A stretch of 32,343 bases of DNA from Pantanalinema sp. GBBB05 (lineage in GTDB: Bacteria > Cyanobacteriota > Cyanobacteriia > Leptolyngbyales > Leptolyngbyaceae), in the NCBI GenBank assembly GCA_016743235.1, contig VRZD01000055.1:1-32343 (forward strand). Reading direction: 5' to 3'. Shown here piece by piece: positions 24,677 to 32,343 of this stretch (the first letter of the stretch is position 1; each line of letters begins with the position of its first letter). The position numbers were made by a program, and so were the translations under genes. The notes under the pieces were generated by a model. That model worked only from the letters and a program-made list of their open reading frames with translations, made no database searches and was not told the origin of the DNA.

Positions 24677-26923
24677 ATGCCTCATCCTCTGTACGTCGCC
24701 TTTATCTGGCATCAACACCAACCGTTGTACAAAAGTCGGGCGGCATCGACTGCTACGGATGGGCAATACCGCTTACCCTGGGTCAGGTTACATGGTACGA
24801 AGGATTACCTGGACTTAGTGCTGATTCTGGAAAAATATCCCAAGTTGCATCAAACGGTGAACCTGGTGCCATCGTTAATTTTACAAATTGAGGATTATGT
24901 CGCTGGGAAAGCGCTTGATCCTTATTTGCAGATTGCGCTCTTACCAACTGAGCAACTGACCCAGGAGCAAAAAGAATTCGCCATCCAACATTTCTTTGAT
25001 GGCAACCACCGCACCTTAATCGATCCTCATCCTCGCTACGCCGATCTATTTAATCAACGGCATGACCAAGGCTTAACCTGGTGCTTAGAACACTGGACAG
25101 CCCAGGATTACAGTGATTTAGCGGCTTGGCATAATCTCTCGTGGATCGATCCTCTCTTCTGGGATGATCCAGACATTGCAGATTGGCTCGATCGCGGCAA
25201 AGGCTTTACTCTCAGCGATCGCCAACGCATTTATTCCAAACAACGCCAGATTCTCAGTCGCATCATTCCGCAACATCGAAAGATGCAGGAGACAGGACAG
25301 TTAGAAATTACGACAACACCCTACACACATCCGATTCTGCCGTTATTAGCCGATACTGATGCCGGACGTGTCGCTGTCCCCGACATGGTATTACCGCAAC
25401 ATCGCTTCCAGTGGGCAGAAGACATTCCCCGCCATCTCCAAAAAGCCTGGGAAATGTATGAGGAACGCTTCGGTCGATCGCCGCGCGGTTTGTGGCCCTC
25501 TGAACAATCCGTTAGTCCCATCATTCTCCCCGACATTGCCAAACAAGGGTTCGAGTGGATTTGTTCCGATGAGGCAGTCCTAGGTTGGACATTGGAGCAT
25601 TTCTTCAGCCGTGATGGCTCAGGGAATGTCTACGAACCCGATAAACTCTATCGTCCTTATCGGTTGGAAACCCCACATGGGGATCTGGCGATCGTGTTCC
25701 GCGACCATCGCTTGTCAGACCTATTAGGCTTTACCTATAGCTCCATGCCACCCGAGAAAGCTGCCCGAGATCTAGTGGGACACTTAGAAGCGATTTCTCG
25801 TTCCTTAAAAGCGCAACAAACTAGTGGCAGCACTGCTCTAGACGAGCCTTGGCTGGTTACGATCGCTCTGGATGGCGAGAACTGCTGGGAGTTTTATCCG
25901 CAGGATGGTTTACCCTTCCTGACCGCTTTGTATGAAACCCTCAGTCATGATCCTGATATTCAACTGGTCACCGTTGCCGAGTTTCTGGATCAGTTTCCAC
26001 CGACCACAACCCTGCCTGCTGACCAATTACATAGTGGATCCTGGGTCGATGGTAGTTTCACCACCTGGATTGGCGATCCGGTAAAAAATCGTGCCTGGGA
26101 TTTACTCACTGCCGCTCGCCAGGTCTTAGCCAACCATCCAGAGGCAACGGAAGAAAATAATCCCGAAGCCTGGGAAGCTTTATATGCAGCCGAAGGCTCC
26201 GACTGGTTCTGGTGGTTTGGCGAAGGGCATTCTTCCAACCAGGATGCCATGTTTGACCAACTCTTCCGGGAACATCTGGCCGCGTTATACCAAGCCTTAA
26301 ATGAACCGGTTCCTGCCAGTGTCCGGCAACCGATCGAAATTCATATGGCCCAAGGCGATCACCCTCCGCAAGGCTTCATTCATCCCGTTATTGATGGCAT
26401 TGGCGATGAGCAAGACTGGGAGCGAGCGGGACGTTTTAATGTGGGGGGCGCTCGGGGAACCATGCATCGCAGTAGCCCAATCCAACGCCTGTGGTATGGA
26501 GTAGATCACTTAAATTTCTATTTGCGGTTGGATTTTCAAACGGGCATCACACCGGGAGTTGATTGCCCACCAGAAGTAAATTTGCTCTGGTATTACCCCG
26601 ATCACTTGATGTCAAATAGCCCCGTACCTTTGGTAGAGCTACCCGATGAAGCGCCACTGAATTACCGATTCCACCATCACTTGGGCATTAATTTGCTGAC
26701 CCAAACCATCTGGTTTCAGCAAGCTGGAGAATATTCTCGTTGGCATTCCCGAGCGAGTCGGGCCCAAGTTGGGCTAAAGTCCTGTTTGGAAATTGCTGTA
26801 CCTTGGGCAGACCTGCAAGTTGATCCCGACTGGTCACTGCGGCTGACGATGGTGCTATCTGACGGGGGACGCTATCGCGACTACATGCCAGAACATGCCC
26901 TCATCCCCATTTGGGTACCATAA
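24677..26923 (+). CDS. Glycoside hydrolase family 57 protein
   Basis: This 748-residue GH57 enzyme likely acts on alpha-glucans (glycogen or related polymers) as a hydrolase or glucanotransferase. The first family motif HQHQPL lies at residues 12-17. GLWPSEQSV places the likely nucleophile at Glu276, and ICSDEAVL the acid/base at Asp298. LDGENCWEFYPQDG is the later conserved region. The C-terminal part (about 540-748) has a beta-rich pattern that contains DGIGDEQDWERAG and may be a carbohydrate-binding or accessory domain. It has no signal peptide, so it is cytoplasmic. The exact specificity cannot be read from sequence. Confidence 0.93.
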   Translation: MPHPLYVAFIWHQHQPLYKSRAASTATDGQYRLPWVRLHGTKDYLDLVLILEKYPKLHQTVNLVPSLILQIEDYVAGKALDPYLQIALLPTEQLTQEQKEFAIQHFFDGNHRTLIDPHPRYADLFNQRHDQGLTWCLEHWTAQDYSDLAAWHNLSWIDPLFWDDPDIADWLDRGKGFTLSDRQRIYSKQRQILSRIIPQHRKMQETGQLEITTTPYTHPILPLLADTDAGRVAVPDMVLPQHRFQWAEDIPRHLQKAWEMYEERFGRSPRGLWPSEQSVSPIILPDIAKQGFEWICSDEAVLGWTLEHFFSRDGSGNVYEPDKLYRPYRLETPHGDLAIVFRDHRLSDLLGFTYSSMPPEKAARDLVGHLEAISRSLKAQQTSGSTALDEPWLVTIALDGENCWEFYPQDGLPFLTALYETLSHDPDIQLVTVAEFLDQFPPTTTLPADQLHSGSWVDGSFTTWIGDPVKNRAWDLLTAARQVLANHPEATEENNPEAWEALYAAEGSDWFWWFGEGHSSNQDAMFDQLFREHLAALYQALNEPVPASVRQPIEIHMAQGDHPPQGFIHPVIDGIGDEQDWERAGRFNVGGARGTMHRSSPIQRLWYGVDHLNFYLRLDFQTGITPGVDCPPEVNLLWYYPDHLMSNSPVPLVELPDEAPLNYRFHHHLGINLLTQTIWFQQAGEYSRWHSRASRAQVGLKSCLEIAVPWADLQVDPDWSLRLTMVLSDGGRYRDYMPEHALIPIWVP

Positions 26924-26958
26924 AGACCAGCGATCGGGCAAGCAGTTACAACCTATGC

Positions 26959-26979
26959 CAACCCAACAGTATTGGGTTG
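26959..26979. terminator. Hairpin between convergent GH57 and acetyltransferase genes
   Basis: A perfect 8-bp stem CAACCCAA/TTGGGTTG with a 5-nt loop lies 35 bp past the GH57 stop. There is no T run on either strand. It may be a weak bidirectional terminator. Confidence 0.35.
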
Positions 26980-27011
26980 TGAAGGAAGAGGAGAGACAGC
27001 CAGGTCGCCTT

Positions 27012-27524
27012 TTAGTCCGTTTGGGCAGCTAAACTGACAATTTTTGCTGGCACACCCACAGCAGTCGCCCCGGCTGGAACATCATTCAGGACAACCGCAT
27101 TAGCACCAATTTTGGCATGATCGCCAATAGTTACCGCTCGGATGATTTTTGCCCCTGCTCCAACATCTACATGTCCACCCATTTCAACTCCTGCAACAAC
27201 GGTCACTTGCTGCAGCAATAAACAATTACAGCCAATGCGGGCATCAGGATGAATGACCACTCCATTCGGATGTACCAGTACCAGCCCTCCACCAATTTGA
27301 CAATTAAGTGGAATGTCTGCACCAGCAACAACACTCCAAAACCGATGCTGGAAGACACTTAGCTTACAGAAATAGAGGCCTAGAAGCCCACCCTTCTTCT
27401 TCCATTTTTGGTAGCGCCGAATTGATTTAAGGAGTTGACGCCCAGGATCCCACCAATCGCGAGGTTCTTCACGGCTCCAGTCTGGCTCAGTTGCCGATAC
27501 TGGAGATAAGTTGGCTTTTTTCAT
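27012..27524 (-). CDS. Small serine-acetyltransferase-like hexapeptide protein
   Basis: This 170-residue protein has a left-handed beta-helix of hexapeptide repeats (about 65-160). HPNGVVIHPDARIG, TVVAGVEMGGHVDVGAGA and NAVVLNDVPAGATAVGVPAKIV match serine acetyltransferase and WcaB/EpsC-type O-acetyltransferases. It lacks the long helical N-terminal domain of CysE, having instead a short Trp/Lys-rich segment. This favours acetylation of a polysaccharide precursor over cysteine synthesis, though that is inference. Confidence 0.85.
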   Translation of the reverse strand: MKKANLSPVSATEPDWSREEPRDWWDPGRQLLKSIRRYQKWKKKGGLLGLYFCKLSVFQHRFWSVVAGADIPLNCQIGGGLVLVHPNGVVIHPDARIGCNCLLLQQVTVVAGVEMGGHVDVGAGAKIIRAVTIGDHAKIGANAVVLNDVPAGATAVGVPAKIVSLAAQTD

Positions 27525-27851
27525 TTAACTAAACTTCAACTGTCCAGAAAATTTCCCGAGGAAAGAATAGAATTGGTAGATAAAAACTGACCCTACTTCA
27601 TAGAAACAAATGGCACCAGCGGGATAGTCTTATCCTGAATTATTCCCAAGTTTTTGGCAAAATCTCAAACTCTTCGATGCATTTTGTTGCAGCCTATGGA
27701 TAAACAATAGGTTATGGAAAACAAAAATAAATTTTATTTATAGAAAAAAATAAGTTCTTAGGACTGGCTGGTTGGCAACCAACATAGGAGCCACTCACAC
27801 GATCGCCCCCTTACTTGAAGAGAGCGATCGTGAAGACCAATGCCTTAAAGA
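27525..27851. other. AT-rich intergenic region with a HIP1-like inverted repeat
   Basis: This 327-bp spacer has a near-perfect AAATAAA/TTTATTT dyad around 27727-27741 and a 9-bp inverted repeat (CACGATCGC at 27798-27806 with GCGATCGTG at 27824-27832). The second lies 20 bp after the stop of the DUF2382 gene on the minus strand and could act as a terminator stem. There is no clear ORF. Confidence 0.4.
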
Positions 27852-28799
27852 TTAGATGCGATCGTTGATTGGACGATCCTCATTGGCAATGATTTGATTC
27901 GGAGCGTCGATATCTAGGGTTTCCCGCCGAATTTCTTCATCAGCATTCGCCACTTCCTGGTCTACGACCTTCTTGACATTTACTTCTTCCCGCACAATGG
28001 TTTGCTTGTGAATATCTGGCACTTCTTCGTAGACTTCCATGCGAGCAACTTCAGCTTGACCAAAGTCTACAACATCAGGAGAAACGGGAGTTCCAGCATC
28101 AACTGGGGCAACTCGTTCGACCACAATCCGTTCTTTCTCCACAGGAACAGAGACATGGGTCGTTTCGGTCTCTACATGCTTACCAACAATCACTTCACCG
28201 ACTTTGTCGCGGTGCTTGTCAGCAACCACCCGCTCTTCATACAGGTTGATGGTTTGATCCGCTCGGTTGTCGTGACGATCGTGGTCACCTGGCATCGCAT
28301 CGGCTACCCGGTTCCATGCATCCTTCGTAGCATGTTTTGCTTTTTCCCAAGCTAGACCAGCACCACCATGACGTTTTTCATAGTCACTTCTGAGGTCTGG
28401 TTCTACCTCATCGTAAGTCTTGCCACTACTGGCATGGCGACCATAGCCCTCGTAGCCAGTCCGGTAAGCATGTTCATAATCTTCATAGCGGTGCTCCGGC
28501 TCTACGTAGGGACGAGACGCATAATTCGTGCGCCAGTATTCGTCTTCAACCGTGGGATTAATTTGTTCAGCCGCGCCTTTACCGACTAAGCCTCCGGCAA
28601 CCGCGCCGATCGCAGCTCCCACTACGGCACCGACAGGACCACCGATCGCACCACCAATCACAGTCCCAATGACGCCTGCCCCAGCGGCACCAACACCCGT
28701 ACCAACTGGATGTGCACCTGGTTGCCCAGTAATCGGATCGGGATTAGCATCTGTGGGGTCAAATGTTTGATTGCTACCACTTTTATCATCACTTTTCAT
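27852..28799 (-). CDS. Glycine-zipper and DUF2382 stress protein (YsnF/AvaK-like)
   Basis: This 315-residue protein has a Gly/Ala-rich hydrophobic zone (about 32-77) of the glycine-zipper type, suggesting membrane insertion. A Tyr/Glu/His-rich polar middle follows. The C-terminus carries a DUF2382 domain: NLYEERVVADKHRDKVGEV, then KHVETET and PVEKERIVVERV. A second, weaker copy with VARMEVYEEV and VREEVNVKKVV follows (about 251-298). Family members are tied to general stress, desiccation or salt, and the molecular function is unknown. GGAGG stands 7 nt before the ATG. It is divergent from another DUF2382 gene. Confidence 0.85.
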   Translation of the reverse strand: MKSDDKSGSNQTFDPTDANPDPITGQPGAHPVGTGVGAAGAGVIGTVIGGAIGGPVGAVVGAAIGAVAGGLVGKGAAEQINPTVEDEYWRTNYASRPYVEPEHRYEDYEHAYRTGYEGYGRHASSGKTYDEVEPDLRSDYEKRHGGAGLAWEKAKHATKDAWNRVADAMPGDHDRHDNRADQTINLYEERVVADKHRDKVGEVIVGKHVETETTHVSVPVEKERIVVERVAPVDAGTPVSPDVVDFGQAEVARMEVYEEVPDIHKQTIVREEVNVKKVVDQEVANADEEIRRETLDIDAPNQIIANEDRPINDRI

Positions 28800-29079
28800 G
28801 AAATAGCCTCCATATTATTAATTACGGCGATCGTTACCGCTAGTATGGCTTTACCTTAATCATTTGCTACTACGAATACGTCTCCTAAAAGAGAGAAGCT
28901 AACTAGCTAGCTCTGGTTACAATTGGAGCTTCAAACTGAAAAGATATAACTTTTGAAATAGTTAACATATGTTAAATTCAAGCCAGCTTTATTTGTCTCT
29001 CATTTGAGAGATGAATGGATGAAATTCAGGTTTTATGGTGAAAGTACTAATTAAACTTATTTTTTGAAGGAAAGGGATT
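28800..29079. promoter_or_regulatory. Shared divergent promoter region with two palindromes
   Basis: Two palindromes lie in this 280-bp spacer. TTAACATATGTTAA is perfect, at 28962-28975. The arms TCTCTCA/TGAGAGA with a 2-bp centre sit at 28996-29011. Both lie within 120 bp of the start at 29080 and would suit dimeric regulators or stress-controlled promoters. A HIP1-like GGCGATCG also occurs. No firm -35/-10 was assigned. Confidence 0.45.
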
Positions 29080-29946
29080 ATGGCGATCAATCATGACCCA
29101 ATGGGCTATAACAATCAACTCAATCATGTAGCGATGCAGAACTTTGATGTTTATAGCGATCGCCAGGAAAAATTGAAGATTGGTCGGGTAATTGATGTTC
29201 TATTAGATCAAGCTGGCAACTTACGCTATTTCATTGTGGAATTGAATTCTTTAATGGCAGGCAAACAAGTTCTAATTCCGCTCCAAAATGCTCAGGTTGA
29301 TTTAGAAACTCAGCGGGTTTATGTGCAGGGACTGACCAAAGCAGAAGTGAGTAGCCTACCACCTTATCAAACGTCAGTTCATCCAATGACGGCGACGGGG
29401 CATCGGACAGAAGTCGTAAGAGAAGTGATGCCGATGCGCTCCCTGGAAGAGAGTGCGCCGCTGGAAGCATCCGCCCCATTAGAAGGCTATGTTGTTGAGC
29501 ATCGCACTGAGGCACATCGAGTCGTTCCGCCTGCGGAACCCGCCACAACGGTACACCAATCGGTGGTGCCACCGACTGAACCTCCTGTTACCATGCCGCC
29601 TCGTACTGTTTCTCCCCCGCCAACGCCCAGTGTGACTTCAGCTCCAGTCGCGAATATCCAAGAAGAAACAATCGCGCCACCAGTCGCGAATATTCGTGAA
29701 GGAGTCATGCCTGCTCATGGAACAACTGGCATTCGCGACGAAATGGTGATTCCGCTGCGGGAAGAACGGGTCATTGTCGATCGCAAAAAGCGGAAAGCTG
29801 GTGAAGTGGTGGTGCGGAAAGAGATTGAAACCGAAATTATTGAAGTGCCAATTCAACGGGAACGGCTGATTGTGGAACAAATAGGGGATGAACCAAGAAC
29901 CCTGGCAGAGATTGATTTAGATGATCCGGTTAATCCCAACATTTAA
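29080..29946 (+). CDS. PRC-barrel and DUF2382 stress protein
   Basis: This 288-residue protein has an N-terminal PRC-barrel (about 20-88: VYSDRQEKLKIGRVIDVLLD ... YVQGLTK) and a Pro/Thr/Ala-rich linker (about 100-235). The linker has a repeated VANI(Q/R)E unit. A C-terminal DUF2382 domain follows (PLREERVIVDRKKRKAGEVVVRK ... IQRERLIVEQI). The domain pair is common in stress proteins, though the function is unknown. A GGAAAGGG-type site precedes the ATG. The DUF2382 resembles the one in the divergent neighbour, so they are probably paralogues. Mobile DNA begins almost directly after the stop codon. Confidence 0.87.
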   Translation: MAINHDPMGYNNQLNHVAMQNFDVYSDRQEKLKIGRVIDVLLDQAGNLRYFIVELNSLMAGKQVLIPLQNAQVDLETQRVYVQGLTKAEVSSLPPYQTSVHPMTATGHRTEVVREVMPMRSLEESAPLEASAPLEGYVVEHRTEAHRVVPPAEPATTVHQSVVPPTEPPVTMPPRTVSPPPTPSVTSAPVANIQEETIAPPVANIREGVMPAHGTTGIRDEMVIPLREERVIVDRKKRKAGEVVVRKEIETEIIEVPIQRERLIVEQIGDEPRTLAEIDLDDPVNPNI

Positions 29947-29947
29947 T

Positions 29948-30964
29948 CGAGAGTGTTTAGATTTTTGTGTAAGCTTTGAGATTGTCAATAGTTGAAGCGT
30001 CCTGGAAATAGGATAGCAAAATGGGACAAGGCTGCCTTCCAATTTTTTATCGGCCTATTCCATCGCTTAGCGATGTTGTTCATTGCCAAATACATCAACT
30101 TGAACACGGACTCCTCATCCGGGAACACAGCCTTGGTCTTAATCACCTTACGCAATGAGCGATTGAGCGATTCAATGGCATTGGTGGTGTAGATGACTTT
30201 GCGAATATCCATCGGATAGTCAAAGATGGGAATGATGTTCTCCCAATGCCGGATCCAAATCTGGCTAATGGCTGGATAAAGCGCGTCCCATTTGGCTGAA
30301 AACGCATCCAGAGCCGCTTCTGCCTCCTCAAGGGTAGCGGCTTGATAGATCGGCTTGAGGTCTGCTGCTACTGCCTTAGCATCTTTCCAGGGAACGTAGC
30401 GCAAGCAATTGCGAATCAGATGCACGATACACAGTTGCACCTGGGTTTTGGGATACAGGGCCTCAATCGCCTGGGGAAAGCCCACTAACCCATCACAACA
30501 GGCAATCAGAACATCCTTCAATCCTCTGTTTTTCAAATCCGTCAATACTTTCAGCCAGAACTTGGCCCCTTCGGCTTCAGCCTCTCCAATCCATAGCCCC
30601 AAAAGGTCCTTATTACCCTCGCAGTTGACGCCCAAAACTACATACACCGCTCGCTTGCTGACGCGCCCGGAAACCTTGATATTGACGTACAGTGCATCCA
30701 GATAAAGGATTGGGTACACCTCGTCTAAAGGACGCACCTGCCAAGTTTTCACCTCGTCGCTGACAGTGTCGGTCACCTCGCTGATGAGGGAGGGTGAAAT
30801 GTTGACCCCATAAAGTTCTTCCAATTGAGCACTGATGTCTCGTGTGCTCAACCCCCGTGCATACAGCACCAGAATCTTCTCATCGAGTCCCGCTAATCGG
30901 CGTTGGTGCTTGGGTACCAAAATGGGTTCAAACTCGCCGTTACGATCCCGTGGGATTGCCAGGT
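29948..30964 (-). mobile_element. IS256-type element, 3' portion, interrupted by another IS
   Basis: The transposase end and its flank remain, while the 5' part of the element is cut off at 30964 by the inverted repeat of a second element. The left boundary is inferred: GAGTGTTTAGATTTTTGTG, starting near 29951, looks like an IS256 end, but the opposite end is outside the window, so the inverted repeat cannot be confirmed. Confidence 0.6.
29985..30964 (-). pseudogene. IS256 family (Mutator-type) transposase, N-terminus missing
   Basis: The frame encodes the catalytic part: the first Asp in LYLDALYVNI, the second in IACCDGLVGF, the C-x-x-H motif LCIVHLIRN and the Glu in TNAIESLNRSLRK. It begins at LAIPRDRNGEFEP, a sequence normally about 75-80 residues into this family. 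Upstream codons are replaced by the inverted repeat of the inserted IS. An ATG inside that repeat (30977) would give a chimeric ORF, but it is unlikely to be functional. The rest of the N-terminus presumably lies beyond the window. Confidence 0.85.
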
Positions 30965-30988
30965 TGTTACACGACATGAGGTTAAGCC
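30965..30988 (+). repeat. Left terminal inverted repeat of the IS481/IS3-like element
   Basis: It starts with TGTTACACGAC and matches the reverse complement of 32320-32343 at 22 of 24 positions. It marks the exact border with the IS256 gene. Confidence 0.88.
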
Positions 30989-31004
30989 CTTTTAAGACCA
31001 AAAG

Positions 31005-31718
31005 TTATGCCGGTCGCCGTTGACGTGATGGTTTGCGATAAAGCACCCGAAGTTCCCGAATGGTTTGCGCCGAGAGCTCACACGAGGGAGGAGAGGAAAG
31101 TATCTCACCTTGAGCCGACTCAATCACCCAACATAACGAGGTTACATCTAAATGCACATACACCCAATGGGCTTGGAAGCGCCGTCCCACTGGGTAGCTG
31201 CGGTTGAATAGAGAGATGCGACCCGTAGAATCGACCTTGCGAACCCAGCGTTGCGGGGCGAGAAAGGTTAAGACTCGGGTCAAACTCCATTGCTGCGCCT
31301 CAAGTGGCTGACTGTAGCGGCGCGGATTGGCGGTTAGTTGAGGATAGCATTGCTGGCGAGAGTATCCCGAGCAACTGGGATACTGGGCTCGTTGCACGTT
31401 GGCACTCCAATCGAGGCGTTGTTGTAACGTCGTTAAGTCTGGACATTGACTCGGTTCCACCCACGCTTTAGTAGTGCCATGAGTGCGTTCAATCCGAGCA
31501 TTGTCGGTCGGTTGGTAAGGACGGTTATGGATCACCGCCACACCCAAGCCAATTAACCATAGCATCAGTTCACTCGGCAAATCGCTGCGACAGCCCCAGG
31601 GTTGACCGTTATCCACCCGTACCGCCTGCGGTAACCCCCAACGCTCAAACAGTTGCTGCAATCCCTGCTGAACCGCGCGAGCGCTGACTGCCTCAAATTG
31701 GAACAGGGGGAAAAACAA
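31005..31718 (-). pseudogene. Transposase C-terminal part (second frame)
   Basis: This fragment carries the second and third catalytic acids of the DDE core (RVDNGQPWG and DNARIERTHGTTKAW) and the C-terminal domain ending in RELRVLYRKPS. It lacks a natural N-terminus. It is in another frame from the upstream part at a T5C5 run (about 31707-31716), and removing one base there restores a single ORF. Either this copy is frame-disrupted or the two are joined by ribosomal frameshifting. Confidence 0.8.
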
Positions 31719-32241
31719 TGCTGTCTAGCAGCGCCCCACTGTACTCATCTGTCACACTCAACCAACTTGCGTCGCTGCCATCCGCCAAGTGCATATGTGA
31801 AGTCGCATCCAACTGCCAAACTTGATGTACGCTTTGGGCGCGGGCTTGCTCCCCAGAACGGTAGCGATGATGACGCAACCGAGACCGCTGAACCCCAGCC
31901 TGCACAAACCAGCGTTGCAGGGTGCGCTCATGGGGCAATCGATTCGGCGAGTATCGCTGAGCTAAGATCACCCGAATCAACCCTGCTCCCCAACCCGGAT
32001 GCCGTCGCTTCAACCAAATTGCGGCTCGATAAATCTGCCGTTCACTGCGCACTCCATGATGACCGCAGCGAGCATATCGGGTCTCTAATCCAGCTTGTCC
32101 GTGCTGGCGGTACTGCCGCCAAATCCGTCGCACACTCCAGTAAGACAATCGAAGCGTCGTCGCGATCTCATTGAGCGTGGTCCCTTGCTCATGTCGTTCA
32201 ACAATCAGCTGGCGAATGGGTCGTTCAATAGCGGTCGGCAT
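31693..32241 (-). pseudogene. Transposase N-terminal part (first frame)
   Basis: This 182-residue part has a helix-turn-helix region (about residues 22-60, TLNEIATTLRLSYWSVRRIWRQY) and the first catalytic Asp in QLDATSHMH. It ends early, 8 codons past the T5C5 run. It starts at an ATG 79 bp inside the right inverted repeat. With the following frame it forms one DDE transposase of about 410 residues. Confidence 0.8.
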
Positions 32242-32319
32242 CTCTACCTCCCACGCTCTATACTCTGCTTTGATCCTCCCACTTAGCTGGAGACGGGGCT
32301 ATGTTTGTGTCCCTTTAGA

Positions 32320-32343
32320 GGCTTAACTTCACGTCGTGTAACA
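32320..32343 (-). repeat. Right terminal inverted repeat of the IS481/IS3-like element
   Basis: It ends with GTCGTGTAACA, the reverse complement of the left terminus, with two mismatches over 24 bp. The window ends on its final base. Confidence 0.88.

Larger units (their letters stand above)
30965..32343 (-). mobile_element. Complete IS481/IS3-like insertion sequence, 1379 bp
   Basis: Both ends read TGTTACACGAC outward. The 24-bp inverted repeats (30965-30988 and 32320-32343) differ at only two positions. The element encodes an HTH plus rve-type DDE transposase on the minus strand, in two frames. TG...CA ends are typical of the IS481 family. It is inserted inside an IS256 transposase gene. 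Its target duplication cannot be checked because the window ends at the last base of the element. Confidence 0.85.

Noticed and set aside
28002..28355. 117-codon plus-strand ORF opposite the DUF2382 gene
   Set aside because: It is antisense to a gene with clear DUF2382 motifs. The composition is Phe/His-rich, as expected from a reversed frame.
31653..32174. 173-codon plus-strand ORF over the inner transposase
   Set aside because: It is antisense to a recognisable DDE transposase and shows no domain. It is a shadow of that gene.

Overview
The window reads as chromosomal DNA of a cyanobacterium. It opens in a photosystem II D1 gene (psbA), has many HIP1-type GCGATCGC palindromes inside genes and intergenic DNA, and carries cyanobacterial families: Uma2/DUF820, DUF1574, an Rcp1-type response regulator, PRC-barrel/DUF2382 stress proteins and a GH57 enzyme. 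Gene style (multidomain kinases, IS elements) suggests a filamentous or Leptolyngbya-like lineage, but this is inference.

Layout. 1-511: 3' part of psbA with a strong terminator. 585-4123: a Uma2 gene overlapping by 4 bp a long gene that fuses a PlsY-like acyltransferase to a PEP-synthase-like dikinase. 4125-7604 (minus): a 1159-residue protein with four N-terminal repeats, a membrane helix and a DUF1574/SGNH-like C-terminus. 7909-11392: a small hypothetical protein and PEP carboxylase. 11487-18965: housekeeping and accessory genes (tandem GNAT, signal-peptide methyltransferase, FemAB-like protein, RibD-C reductase, membrane histidine kinase, RNase III with a substituted metal ligand, and a hypothetical protein).

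19331-23931 is a minus-strand two-component cluster: PAS kinase, Rcp1-like receiver, and two REC-kinase hybrids. It plausibly forms a phosphorelay. 24233-27524 has a NifU-type Fe-S scaffold, a GH57 glucan enzyme and a small hexapeptide acetyltransferase. 27852-29946 is a divergent pair of DUF2382 stress proteins sharing a 280-bp spacer with two palindromes.

The right end (about 29948-32343) is mobile DNA. An IS256-type transposase gene is interrupted by a 1379-bp element with 24-bp terminal inverted repeats and a frame-disrupted DDE transposase. The last base of the window is the last base of that inverted repeat, and the first base lies in psbA, usually a multicopy gene. The window may therefore be a whole contig bounded by repeats. 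No tRNA, rRNA or CRISPR array was seen.
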